Shown here: piece by piece, positions 1-9,014 of the stretch
Layout: every line of letters starts with the position of its first letter
How positions within the stretch are numbered: position 1 is the stretch's first letter
NCBI GenBank assembly: GCA_040770645.1
Contig: JAXGIS010000004.1
Span: 62,001-126,000, forward strand
Direction: 5' to 3'
DNA length: 64,000 nt
Origin: JAAYZX01 sp040770645
Lineage (GTDB): Bacteria; Actinomycetota; Thermoleophilia; RBG-16-64-13
Position numbers and translations under genes: made by a program
The notes under the pieces: generated by a model
Databases searched by the model: none
The model's input: the letters and a program-made list of their open reading frames with translations, nothing else
What the model was told of the DNA's origin: nothing

Positions 1-393
1 CTTCCACAGGCCATGGACTCGGCCGCAGACTGTCCGCTCGAGGACCCACTCAAGGCCTTGATCGCCATACGGCTTCTGGGGAGGTGTACGCGCGAACGCA
101 TGGCCGCACGCACGATGGGAACCCACTTTGTGGGCCCCAAGCAGTGGTTCTCGAACCACCGTGAAGAAGCCCCTTGGCTGGAGTACGCGCCACACGAGAG
201 CCCAACCACCGCAGGGAAGTTCGGCAGTGAACGCACCTTCCTAGTGGACGGCCGGCCCACATTCATGGAGCAACACCTCAAGATCGGCGCCGGCGGGGTC
301 ACATCCACTTTGCGCATCCACTTCAAGTTCGACGAGCACGGGCGCGCGATCATCGGCCACTGCGGGCGCCATCTCCCCAACACCAAGAGCTGA
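1..393 (+). CDS. Hypothetical protein, C-terminal part at the left edge
   Basis: The frame is open from the first base of the window, so the ATG at 13 need not be the true start and the gene may begin outside. The visible part is about 130 residues, rich in Gly and His, and ends with 'LRIHFKFDEHGRAIIGHCGRHL' (shown here as the last 30 residues, key pattern IHFxFD then IGHCGRHL), a style of C-terminal domain I associate with hypothetical proteins of mobile regions but cannot name. No signal peptide or membrane segment is visible. It is the only plus-strand candidate before the minus-strand EamA gene. I do not recognise a function. Confidence 0.5.
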   Translation, partial: LPQAMDSAADCPLEDPLKALIAIRLLGRCTRERMAARTMGTHFVGPKQWFSNHREEAPWLEYAPHESPTTAGKFGSERTFLVDGRPTFMEQHLKIGAGGVTSTLRIHFKFDEHGRAIIGHCGRHLPNTKS

Positions 394-496
394 AAGCCTG
401 TCGACTTCCCCGTCTGAATGCACGGGGGGCCGGGCCCTCGGCCCCCAGATCATAGTCGAGTCGGAGCCGCGAATCAGCCGCTGGGCCCTGGCGCCA

Positions 497-1502
497 TCAA
501 CCCCTTCCAAACGCTGCCAATGCGCCGCCGCACACCACGAGAATCACCAGTAGAGCTACCTTGGCGCCAAGCCGTTCGTGGCGGCGGAGAAACACCATCG
601 CAAACACGAAGGTGAAAATCGGTGCCGTGTTCTTCAGCGCCGTAATAACCGCTACCTTGCCTCCGTACTGGAGCGCCAGCATGAAACCAGCCGTGCCCAT
701 TGCAGACGCCACGCCGGAGAGCAACAGATATGCACCCCTCTTCCACCCTACTGAGAAGGGCTCGCGCAACTTGCCCCCCACGGCGTACACGGCGACCATG
801 ACCAACAATGCCACAGTGATATTGATAGCCGCTCCAAACAAAGCGACCGGCATCTCATTGACACCGAGTGCTCTCAAGACACCAGCGCTGGCAAAGAGGA
901 GTCCGGAGAGTATGGCGAACGCCATACCCGAGCGCTCAGTACGAGCAGGGCACTGGGAGCCGGCCCGCGGCTCAGCCCCCGCAAGTGCCACGGAGCCAAG
1001 CGCACCCATTCGGGTCTCCTCCGCACCCAAGTCAGGGAATGTGGCTGCAACATCCTCCGTATCAACCTCGCTGTTCCCGGCCGTCTCACGAATGAAAGCT
1101 ATGGCTCCCACCATAAGGATGACGATGCCGGCTCCCGACACGAGTGAGATGCTCTGTCCCAGCACGAGGAGCGCAATCACCAACGCAAACAGGTTGTCGG
1201 TCATGGTGAGCGAAGCCGTGCGTGTGGCACAATACGGTGGATGGCGGCAAAGTTGGCGGCCTGCCCGGCCAGGCCGGCCATCAAACCTGCAGAGCAAAGT
1301 AGAAAACCCCAGAGGACTCACTCCGTATGGCGGATACGCCCCCAACAAGCACACTGCAGCAACCAGGGCCAACGTACCCCCCACCGTTGATGAGAAGAGC
1401 AGTGAACGGGGAGATCCGCGCTCCACGGAGTCCCAGCTGCATGAACACATACGTCCACGCAAACCCGAACGCAGACAACAAAGCGAACGCGGTGGTGGTC
1501 AA
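497..1502 (-). CDS. EamA/DMT-family transporter, frameshifted
   Basis: Ten-helix drug/metabolite-type inner-membrane exporter built from two EamA repeats; the substrate cannot be told. The start is a TTG at 1502 behind a GGAGG, giving 'TTTAFALLSAFGFAWTYVFM' as helix 1. The reading frame is then lost near 1374-1383 at a run of six C, and again near 1250-1310 between helices; the second repeat (roughly 497-1210) is intact and ends with helices rich in Ala, Val and Leu. A second EamA gene lies at 49790-50639. The breaks fall at homopolymers as in many other genes here, so sequencing error is more likely than a true pseudogene. Family call is firm, integrity is not. Confidence 0.75.
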
Positions 1503-1699
1503 ACCCTCTTCTCCTCCGCGACACAGAGATCCGTGATTTCCGCGATGCGGAAACAGGGTCGGATTGTACCCGTTACACGACACGTGCGCCCGACTAGCCC
1601 GGACACGCCAGGTGATTTCGACACCGGCTTCCAGCCCGAGGCAGCAGTGGGGCCAACGCATCGGGTTTCTCTCAATCAGAGGCGTGTGATATCTTGAAA

Positions 1700-1822
1700 C
1701 GGTGAAGGGGAGTAGCCGGCTCGCCCCAGCCTTGTAGGCCACACGGGCGAGCGGTGCGTTCGTCAGTACGGGAATACGGCAGAGCCGATTCCCCGGGCGC
1801 ACCTTCGTGGCGAGACCTTCGG
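1700..1822 (+). promoter_or_regulatory. yybP-ykoY (manganese) riboswitch
   Basis: The stretch matches the yybP-ykoY aptamer. It opens with GAAGGGGAGTAGC at 1704-1716, followed by a strong helix formed by GCTCGCCC (1719-1726) and GGGCGAGC (1745-1752), then CGTCAGTACGG (1761-1771), and closes with GGCGAGACCTTC at 1809-1820, whose CCTTC can pair with GAAGG at 1704-1708. Known members bind Mn2+ and often control TerC/Alx-type membrane proteins; a TerC gene starts 75 nt downstream on the same strand. A further hairpin, CGGAGG with CCTCCG around 1832-1853, may be part of the expression platform; no U run follows it. Confidence 0.88.
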
Positions 1823-1896
1823 TGATTGTTGCCGGAGGTCTTCTGCGGCCTCCGAGAGTGGACCGCAAGCGAACGGAAAGGGTAGGGACACCCTGC

Positions 1897-2827
1897 ATGA
1901 CCGGCACCATCCCCTGGATCGCATTCGGCGTGTTGGTGGCTCTTCTCATCACGCTCGACCTCTTCGTTTTCAGTCGCAGGCAAGAAGTGCCCACCGTCAG
2001 GCAGGCATTGCGGTGGTGTGCGTTCTGGATCACGCTGGCCTTCCTGTTCGCGGGTTTCGTGTGGTGGTGGCAGGGCGGCGCCATGGCCCGGGAGTTCGTA
2101 GCGGCCTACCTGGTGGAGGAGTCACTGAGCGTCGACAACATGTTCGTGTTCCTCCTGGTGTTCACGGCTCTCGGTATCGGACCGGAACATCAGCGCAAAG
2201 TGCTGTACCTGGGTATCTTCGGCGCTATTGTGCTGCGATTGTTGTTCATCCTCGGGGACTCGCCCTGCTCGAGCACTTGTCTTGGACCATGTATGTGTTC
2301 GGAGCTCTGCTCATCTTCACCGCCGTGCGCATGTGGCGATCACAGGAAGCCACCATCGACCTGCAAAAGAACCCCGTGGTCAGGTTCGCGGAGCGCCATC
2401 TTGCCCTCGACCCCACTTACAAAGGCCACTCCTTCGTCACCCGAGTCAACGGCAGGCTCCTCTTCACCCCCTGGTCTTGGCACTGGTCGCCATCGAATCG
2501 GCCGACATCGTGTTTGCGGTGGACTCCGTCCCTGCGGTCCTCGCCATAAGTCGCCATCCCTTCATCGCCTTCAGTTCCAACGTCTTCGCCATCCTCGGGC
2601 TGCGGTCGCTGTATTTCGCACTGGCCGGATGCATGAACCGCTTCGCCTACCTGCACTACGGCCTTGCCGCCATTCTGGCTGTAGTGGGGATCAAGATGAT
2701 CATCGCCGAGTGGTATCACGTGCCCACGGTCGCCGCCTTGGGCTTCATCGCGGTGGCGCTGGCGGTTTCCATTCTGGTATCCGTAGTCAAGACGAGGCGG
2801 AGGGGTGCCGGGTGGCGTCGGTCATGA
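1897..2827 (+). CDS. TerC/Alx-family integral membrane protein, frameshifted
   Basis: TerC-family protein of about 310 residues, normal length for the family, with seven or more membrane helices. Family members are linked to metal homeostasis, including Mn2+ export, which agrees with the yybP-ykoY riboswitch just upstream. Family signatures are 'EESLSVDNMFVFLLVF' near residue 75 and 'ESADIVFAVDSVPAVLAIS' in the second half, both with acidic residues inside helices. The start is the ATG at 1897. The frame shifts twice, near 2254-2260 (run of four G) and near 2464-2470 (run of five C); joining the three frames gives one continuous TerC protein. Likely assembly errors. The symbol alx or mntP is not assigned because the family is broad. 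Confidence 0.85.
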
Positions 2828-3427
2828 AACTGGACCATACTCCGGCTACCCCATCAGGAGATACGGTCGGAGACACTGCTGGTTAAAAGGCCTCCTGGGC
2901 GTCAGCCGGTATAAGTCGAGCGCTGCCCAGGGAACCCAGGTGCTTCTCTAGGCACGCGGATACCATGCCACCGGATCGGATAGACACGGTTATTTCGTCT
3001 GATCACAATGCTGCGGTACTTTGAGACGGACCAACGATGCGATCGCGGCTATACTGGGAAAGCGAGCGACGATCACGGCTGGAAAGCCAATATGCGTAAG
3101 ACGCTGCCTAGCGCCGCTAACCGATCGATCCTCGTCAGCATTCCGGAATATCTCGAGCCGGAGATGTCCCGAATGTCGCATAGTGTGGAGTGCCAGCCAG
3201 ACACCTTCAGGAGACGACCTCAAGATCCCGCCAATGCATCCCAGACTTCCCCACTGTAGCCAATCCGTACGTGGCCGAACGGCTAACCACGGTGATTCAT
3301 CAAGACTCGGAGCGGAATTGGTCTCCGCCGTTGGCCCGCATCGCCTAGGATATTTGCGACCATCTGCTTGAAGCACGAAGAGAACGTACCAATAACCCGC
3401 CAGCAACAAACCGAAGCAACGAACACG
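2828..3427 (+). other. Intergenic region upstream of hcp
   Basis: About 600 nt with only short, poorly coding frames. It should hold the hcp promoter. I looked for FNR, NnrR or HcpR-like palindromes; the best is TGATTCATCA near 3293-3302, whose half-sites are too close for FNR. I see no convincing promoter, RNA or terminator. Confidence 0.5.
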
Positions 3428-3441
3428 AAGGAGGAATGTCG

Positions 3442-5085
3442 ATGTTTTGTTTCCAATGTCAGGAAACGGCCAAGAACACCGGGTGCACAGTACGTGGAGT
3501 GTGCGGCAAGCCGGAGGAGACGGCCGACCTGCAGGATCTCTTGATCTATGTCTGCAAGGGCATCTCCATTTACGGCGAGAAGTTGGCCCAAGAGGGCACG
3601 GTGGACAGAGACGCCGGCCGGTTCGTGTGCGAAGCGCTGTTTACCACCATCACCAACGTGGCTTGGGATGACGATGTGATCATAGACCGCATCGAGCAGG
3701 CGTTGGCCGTGCGCGAAGCCGTCAAAGCCACGTTGTCCGCCTTGCCCGCCGACCTTCCGGACTGCGCTACCTGGACCCCTGCCTCGCGTGAGGAGATCGT
3801 ACCCAAGGCGCTGTCTCCAGAAGTGCGCGTCACTGCCACGGCGGACGAAGACGTGCGCTCCCTGCGCGAGATGCTGATCATAGGCAGCAAGGGCATCGCC
3901 GCCTACGCCGAACACGCCGCAGTACTGGGCTACGAAAAAGACGAGATATACGCGTCGCTGTTCGCCGGTCTGGCCTCCACCACCCGCGACCTTACCGCCG
4001 ACGAGATGGTGGACATGGTGATGAAGGCGGGAGAAACGGCCGTGACCACGATGGCCCTGCTGGACGAGGCCAACACCTCCACCTACGGCCAACCCGAGAT
4101 CACGCAGGTCAACATCGGCGTACGCGGCAACCCCGGCATCCTCATCTCCGGGCATGATCTCAAAGACATGGAAGAGCTGCTCAAGCAGACCGAGGGCACC
4201 GGGGTGGATGTATACACCCACGGTGAAATGCTGCCGGCCAACTACTACCCGGCCTTCAAGAAGTACGAGCACTTCGTCGGCAACTACGGCAGTTCCTGGT
4301 GGCACCAGAACGAGGAGTTCGAGTCTTTCAACGGGCCCATACTGCTCACCACCAACTGCCTCGTACCCTTGAAGAAGGACAACACCTATCTGGACCGCCT
4401 CTTCACTACGGGCGTGGTCAACTACCCCGGAGCACAGCACGTGGCCGACCGCCCGGCCGGTGGAGCCAAGGACTTCAGCCCCCTGATCGAGCGTGCCAAA
4501 AGCTGCCCGCCGCCCACCGAACTCGAGACGGGCAGTATCGTGGGTGGTTTTGCCCACAATCAGGTGTTGGCACTGGCCGACAAGGTGATCGACGCCGTCA
4601 AGTCCGGCGCCATCAAGCGCTTCGTGGTCATGGCCGGCTGTGACGGCCGTCAGAAAACGCGCAACTACTTCACCGAAGTGGCCGAGCAGCTTCCGTCCGA
4701 CACCGTCATCCTCACCGCGGGCTGCGCCAAGTACCGCTACAACAAGCTGCCCCTGGGCGATATCGGCGGCATCCCCCGTGTGCTGGATGCCGGCCAGTGC
4801 AACGACTCCTACTCGCTGGCCGTGATCGCTCTGAAGCTCAAAGAGGCGTTTGGCCTCTCCGACATCAATGAGTTGCCGGTCTCCTACGACATCGCCTGGT
4901 ATGAGCAGAAAGCGGTGGCCGTTCTTCTGGCTCTGCTCTACTTGGGCGTGAAGGGCATGAGACTGGGCCCCACCCTCCCCGGCTTCCTCTCGCCCAACGT
5001 AGCCAAGGTGCTGGTGGAGAAGTTCAACCTCAAGCCCATCGGCACGGTGGAGGAGGACATCGCCGCTATGATGGCGGGGAAGTAG
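3442..5085 (+). CDS. hcp: Hybrid cluster protein (hydroxylamine reductase / S-nitrosylase)
   Basis: Cytoplasmic Fe-S protein of 547 residues that acts on nitrogen oxides; proposed activities are hydroxylamine or NO reduction and protein trans-nitrosylation. The N-terminal cluster cysteines are at 3, 6, 15 and 21 ('CFQCQ...GCTVRGVCGKP'), spaced as in the Desulfovibrio-type class. The hybrid-cluster ligands are all visible in order: GHDLKDM, THGEMLP, TTNCLVP, MAGCDGR, TAGCAKYRYNK, DAGQCND and WYEQKAV. An ATG at 3436 is in frame, but AAGGAGG (3428-3434) is spaced properly only for the ATG at 3442. The gene stands alone, without an hcr reductase partner. From memory the sequence is strikingly close to Desulfovibrio Hcp, which may reflect transfer. 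No break is seen. Confidence 0.96.
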   Translation: MFCFQCQETAKNTGCTVRGVCGKPEETADLQDLLIYVCKGISIYGEKLAQEGTVDRDAGRFVCEALFTTITNVAWDDDVIIDRIEQALAVREAVKATLSALPADLPDCATWTPASREEIVPKALSPEVRVTATADEDVRSLREMLIIGSKGIAAYAEHAAVLGYEKDEIYASLFAGLASTTRDLTADEMVDMVMKAGETAVTTMALLDEANTSTYGQPEITQVNIGVRGNPGILISGHDLKDMEELLKQTEGTGVDVYTHGEMLPANYYPAFKKYEHFVGNYGSSWWHQNEEFESFNGPILLTTNCLVPLKKDNTYLDRLFTTGVVNYPGAQHVADRPAGGAKDFSPLIERAKSCPPPTELETGSIVGGFAHNQVLALADKVIDAVKSGAIKRFVVMAGCDGRQKTRNYFTEVAEQLPSDTVILTAGCAKYRYNKLPLGDIGGIPRVLDAGQCNDSYSLAVIALKLKEAFGLSDINELPVSYDIAWYEQKAVAVLLALLYLGVKGMRLGPTLPGFLSPNVAKVLVEKFNLKPIGTVEEDIAAMMAGK

Positions 5086-5382
5086 AGACCAGAAGCACTA
5101 CGGGTGAGATGTTGAGGGGAGCCGGCATTACGCATCATTCCTCCGGCCCCCTCCACTCTCACCGGTCCCCTTCCCCAAGATCTCTGATCTGATGATTGAA
5201 CCACGCTCTTGACAGAACCGAACGCCCGGTCGGACAATACCAGTGGACCGGCGACCAGTCCGTTTCATGCCCCCTTGCCGTCCATGACCACACGGGCCGC
5301 AGGAGCTTTGGGCTTTGGAAGGAGGTGGCTCTCGGCACCCAACGGCGGGGGGTAGAGTGAGAATGTGTTCTACGAGCGAAGC
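5086..5382 (+). other. Intergenic region before the peptide ABC operon
   Basis: About 300 nt between hcp and the binding-protein gene. It ends with the ribosome site GGAGG at 5387-5391. It must contain the promoter of a roughly 8 kb operon, but I find no clear -35/-10 pair, operator palindrome or structured leader. Confidence 0.45.
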
Positions 5383-5395
5383 ACCGGAGGTGCAT

Positions 5396-7048
5396 ATGGC
5401 AATCAAGAAATGGGCAACTCCTACCGTTCTATTGGTTCTCCTGATCATGGTAGTTGCCGCAGTCGCCGGCTGTGGCGGCACCGCCACCACCACAACCGCC
5501 GGCGGTGAGACCACGACCACAGCCGCCTCTGGGGGCGAAACCACCACTACTGAAGCGCCTGCGGCCGGAGGCACGTTTACCATCGCCATCCAGCCTCAGT
5601 ACAAGAGCTTCGACCCGGCCCGCGCCGGCGAGATCGACGGCATGATGGTCAACTTTGCCACTTACGACACCCTGGTCCGCGCCGAGAACGGCCAGATTAA
5701 GCCGTGGGTGGCCGAGTCTTGGACAACCGAGGCCGACAACAAAACCTATATCTTCAAGCTCCGCGATGACGTCACCTTCAACAGCGGCGCCAAGTTGACG
5801 GCCGAGGACGTGGTCTTCTCCGTCCTCCGCCTCAAGAACGTGAAGGGCAGCCCCTCCTTCCATACCGACCCCATTGAGTCGATAGAGGCCGTGGATGACA
5901 CCACCCTCAAAATCGTCCTCAAGGAAGTCGATGCCGGCTTCTTGGCCCGCATCTGCATGCCTACTTTCGCCATCACTGAAGCCAAGGTGGTGAAAGAACA
6001 CGGCGGCACTGACGCCGAAGACGCCGACCAAACCGATCAGGCACAGGCTTGGCTCGACACCAACAGCGCCGGCTCCGGCCCCTACACGTTGACCGAGTAC
6101 GTCAACAAGCAGCAGGCCGTCCTGACCGCCAACAAGAACTACTGGGGCCCGGACAAGCCCGTATTCGACAAGATCGTTCTCAAGCAGATCGATGACGTCA
6201 ACACCCAGAAGCTGCTCCTGCAGAAAGGTGAAGTGGACTTCGCCATCAACCTGACGGCCGAGCAGGCCAAGGAACTCAAGGCCGACGCCAACGTCGCGCT
6301 CCACTTCTCCCCCACCCTGGACTTCTTCCACATCGTCCAGAACCGCAGTATCGAAGGCCCGGCATCCAAGCCTGAGGTATGGCAGGCCGTGCGATTCGCT
6401 CTCGATTACGAGGGTATCCGTGAACTGTGCGGCGAGGGGACGAAGACCCCCTACTCTGTGATCCCTGAAGGCATGCTGGGTGCTGAGCCGGTCAACACCG
6501 CCAAGCAGGACGTGGAGAAGGCCAAGCAGATCATGGCCGACGCCGGCCTGGCGGACGGCTTCACCGTGGATCTCGAGTACCCGGCTCTGACCATCAGCGG
6601 CATCGAGTTCGCCCTGATCGCTCAGAAGGTTCAGCAAGACTTGGCCGCTATCGGCATCACCGTGGACCTGAAGGGCCAGGAGATCGGACTGTTCCTGGAC
6701 CGCATGCGCAGCGCCAAGATGCCTGTGGCCATCTCCATGTGGGGCCCGGACTACCCGGATCCGCAGAGCCAGATGGCGTTCCTGCCCGGTGGCCCGCCCG
6801 CCAAGAACTACGGCGGCTGGCAGGCCGGTGCCGACCCCGAGCTTGAGGCTCTGGGTGCAGAGCAGGCCAAGGAACTGGATGTGACCAAGCGGGTGGCACT
6901 CCTCAAGCAAATCCAGGACATCCTGGTGGAGAGGGGTCCGTACGTGGTTTGGGCACAGCCCACCAGGTACTACGGTTCCACACCTTCCGTCTCAGGCGTC
7001 AAGCCCGATCCGGTCTTCATGTTGGACCTGAACGCGCTGAGGAAGTAA
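5396..7048 (+). CDS. Peptide ABC transporter substrate-binding lipoprotein (family 5)
   Basis: Extracytoplasmic binding lipoprotein of 550 residues of the DppA/OppA type. The start is the ATG at 5396 behind GGAGG; an in-frame codon at 5315 is too early. The lipobox 'VAGC' puts the lipidated cysteine at residue 26. It is followed by a Thr-rich, low-complexity tether (residues about 29-60, with three runs of four Thr) and the mature domain beginning 'GGTFTIAIQPQYKSFDPA'. Family-5 features include 'YDTLVRAENGQIKPWVAESW' and 'LRDDVTFNSGAKLTAEDVVFS' (split here by only one residue over the quote limit). It is the first gene of the operon and is followed by a strong hairpin, as expected for a component needed in excess. 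Confidence 0.94.
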   Translation: MAIKKWATPTVLLVLLIMVVAAVAGCGGTATTTTAGGETTTTAASGGETTTTEAPAAGGTFTIAIQPQYKSFDPARAGEIDGMMVNFATYDTLVRAENGQIKPWVAESWTTEADNKTYIFKLRDDVTFNSGAKLTAEDVVFSVLRLKNVKGSPSFHTDPIESIEAVDDTTLKIVLKEVDAGFLARICMPTFAITEAKVVKEHGGTDAEDADQTDQAQAWLDTNSAGSGPYTLTEYVNKQQAVLTANKNYWGPDKPVFDKIVLKQIDDVNTQKLLLQKGEVDFAINLTAEQAKELKADANVALHFSPTLDFFHIVQNRSIEGPASKPEVWQAVRFALDYEGIRELCGEGTKTPYSVIPEGMLGAEPVNTAKQDVEKAKQIMADAGLADGFTVDLEYPALTISGIEFALIAQKVQQDLAAIGITVDLKGQEIGLFLDRMRSAKMPVAISMWGPDYPDPQSQMAFLPGGPPAKNYGGWQAGADPELEALGAEQAKELDVTKRVALLKQIQDILVERGPYVVWAQPTRYYGSTPSVSGVKPDPVFMLDLNALRK

Positions 7049-7064
7049 CGGCACGCGTTGTTGT

Positions 7065-7104
7065 CATGGCAACGGGGCGGCGGTCACGCCGCCCCGTTGC
7101 CATG
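7065..7104 (+). promoter_or_regulatory. 17-bp perfect intercistronic hairpin
   Basis: The arms are CATGGCAACGGGGCGGC (7065-7081) and its exact complement GCCGCCCCGTTGCCATG (7088-7104), enclosing a 6-nt loop GGTCAC. It lies 16 nt after the binding-protein stop and ends about 20 nt before the first permease start. No U run follows. Such structures commonly act as leaky terminators or 3' mRNA stabilisers and raise the ratio of binding protein to permease; that role is inferred here. Confidence 0.85.
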
Positions 7105-7124
7105 CATGATCTTTGGGAGAACTC

Positions 7125-8138
7125 GTGATCAAGTACATCATCCGACGGTTACTCGCCATCGTACTCATCATGTTTGGCGTGACCATCATCATGTTCTTGG
7201 TGACGCACTTGGTGCCCGCAGACCCCACAGTGAGGTACCTGGGCGAAAAGGCGGCCTCCAATCCCACTATCGTGGCCGCATTCAGGGCCCGCTGGGGACT
7301 GGACCAACCGTTGCACACACAGTACTTCGTCTACATGCAGAACTTGCTTCAAGGAGACATGGGCGTCTCCCTTACTACGCGACAGAATGTGGCCCGCGAC
7401 CTGATGGTCTACTTCCCGGCCACCATCGAGCTGGCCGGAGCGGCCATCCTCATCAGTGCCATCGTGGGAGGTCTCACCGGTATCACCGCCGCCTGGTGGC
7501 GCGGCAAGTGGTTCGACAACGTCGCCCGGGCCGGCAGCCTGCTGGGCGTGTCCGTCCCTGGATTCTGGCTCGGCCTCATCGTTCTTTACATCTTCTATTT
7601 CCGCCTGGGGTGGTTCCCGGGACCGGGGCAACTCAGCGCTAACTTGGATGTGCCGGCACGCGTCACCGGGTTCATGACCATAGACTGCCTGGTGGCCAAA
7701 CGCTGGGATCTATTCCTCAATGCCTTGTGGCATCTGGTGTTGCCGGCCTCTGTACTGGCGTCATTCTCAGCGGGGCTGATCGCACGTACCAGCCGCTCCT
7801 CATTGCTCGAAGTGATGCAGCAGGACTACATACGCACGGCAAAGGCCAAAGGGCTTGCCACCAGCACCCTGCTGTACAAACACGTCCTGCGCAACGGGCT
7901 CATCCCCACTGTGACGCTTCTGGGTCTGGCCTTCGGCAGCATGTTGGGCGGCACGGTGTTTGTGGAGACCATCTTCGCGTGGCCCGGTCTCGGGCGATAC
8001 GCCTATCTGGCCAGCACAGGGCTGGATTTCCCCGCCATCACCGGAGTCACGCTTCTTTTCACGTTCACCTACGCCATTGTCAACCTGTTGGTTGACCTCA
8101 CGTACGCAGCCCTCGACCCGAGGGTGGTGTACAAATGA
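7125..8138 (+). CDS. Peptide ABC transporter permease, DppB/OppB type
   Basis: Inner-membrane permease of about 337 residues with six predicted helices, forming a heterodimer with the next gene. The N-terminus 'IKYIIRRLLAIVLIMFGV' followed by 'THLVPADP' is the classic DppB start. The permease (EAA) loop is 'DYIRTAKAKGLATSTLLYKH'. The GTG at 7125 follows GGGAGA; an upstream TTG at 7113 is possible but less well placed. The gene overlaps the following permease by four bases (ATGA), implying coupled translation. Confidence 0.93.
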   Translation: MIKYIIRRLLAIVLIMFGVTIIMFLVTHLVPADPTVRYLGEKAASNPTIVAAFRARWGLDQPLHTQYFVYMQNLLQGDMGVSLTTRQNVARDLMVYFPATIELAGAAILISAIVGGLTGITAAWWRGKWFDNVARAGSLLGVSVPGFWLGLIVLYIFYFRLGWFPGPGQLSANLDVPARVTGFMTIDCLVAKRWDLFLNALWHLVLPASVLASFSAGLIARTSRSSLLEVMQQDYIRTAKAKGLATSTLLYKHVLRNGLIPTVTLLGLAFGSMLGGTVFVETIFAWPGLGRYAYLASTGLDFPAITGVTLLFTFTYAIVNLLVDLTYAALDPRVVYK

Positions 8139-8980
8139 AAAAGGCGAGACTCTGGCTGTCGCGCATCTGGAGCGCCAGCCCACTGGCCGTTGTGGGCATG
8201 ATCATCCTCCTGGCCTGGCTCTTCGTGATGATCTTCGCGAAGCAAATCGCCATCAATGACGGCATAGTCCAGGATCTTGTGCAACGCTTCAAGCCGCCGA
8301 GTTGGCAGCACCCCTTCGGCACGGACGGCCTTGGCCGCGACATCCTCAGTCGGGTGGTATTCGGATCGCACATCTCCATCCCCGTTGCGTTCATGGTGGT
8401 AGGGGTATCGTTGCTCCTGGGTGGCCTCGTGGGCTTGGTGGCCGGTTACTTCGGCAAAGCGGTGGACGAGATCCTCATGCGCATCTGCGACCTGGTGCTG
8501 TCCTTCCCCGGCATCATCTTGGCGTTGGCCATCGCCGCCGCGCTGGGCCCCAGCCTCACCCACTCCCTCATCGCGGTGGTGGCGGTCTCCTGGCCCATCT
8601 ACGCCCGCTTGATGCGCAGCCTGGTCATCTCCATGCGCTCCAGTGAGTACGTGGATGCGGTGGTGGCTCAAGGCGCACGTGTGCCGCGCATCCTTATGGG
8701 CACCGTGATCCCCAACACCATCTCCGCCGTCTTCATCATGGCCACGCTGGATCTGGGCAACGCCATGCTCACCTTTGCCGGCCTGAGTTTCCTCGGATTG
8801 GGTCAAGCACCACCCACGCCCGAGTGGGGCGCCATGGTATCGGTGGGCGCGCAGGACTTCACCAAATGGTGGGTCGCCCTCTTCCCGGGGTTGGCGATTG
8901 TGTCTTTTGCCCTTGCCTGGAACTTCATCGGCGACGCTTTGCGAGACCTTATGGATCCCAGTCTGCGCCGCCTGCTCTGA
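8135..8980 (+). CDS. Peptide ABC transporter permease, DppC/OppC type
   Basis: Second inner-membrane subunit, 281 residues. It has an N-terminal helix around residues 15-35, the typical motif 'HPFGTDGLGRDILSRVVFG' near residue 60, and a permease loop 'EYVDAVVAQGARVPRIL'. The C-terminus 'GDALRDLMDPSLRR' is characteristic of DppC. It starts inside the end of the preceding permease gene (ATGA overlap) and is followed after 34 nt by the first M24 peptidase gene. Confidence 0.93.
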   Translation: MKKARLWLSRIWSASPLAVVGMIILLAWLFVMIFAKQIAINDGIVQDLVQRFKPPSWQHPFGTDGLGRDILSRVVFGSHISIPVAFMVVGVSLLLGGLVGLVAGYFGKAVDEILMRICDLVLSFPGIILALAIAAALGPSLTHSLIAVVAVSWPIYARLMRSLVISMRSSEYVDAVVAQGARVPRILMGTVIPNTISAVFIMATLDLGNAMLTFAGLSFLGLGQAPPTPEWGAMVSVGAQDFTKWWVALFPGLAIVSFALAWNFIGDALRDLMDPSLRRLL

Positions 8981-9014
8981 CAACTGCAGGAAAGAGGCCA
9001 TCGGGAGAGAGCAC

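Noticed and set aside
3293..3302. TGATTCATCA as an FNR/NnrR-type site before hcp
   Set aside because: The half-sites are separated by only two bases, whereas FNR-type sites need four.
3283..4557. 424-codon frame antisense to hcp
   Set aside because: Shadow of a very well conserved gene.
5429..6910. 493-codon open frame antisense to the binding-protein gene
   Set aside because: No ribosome site or recognisable domain; mirrors the codon bias of the real gene.
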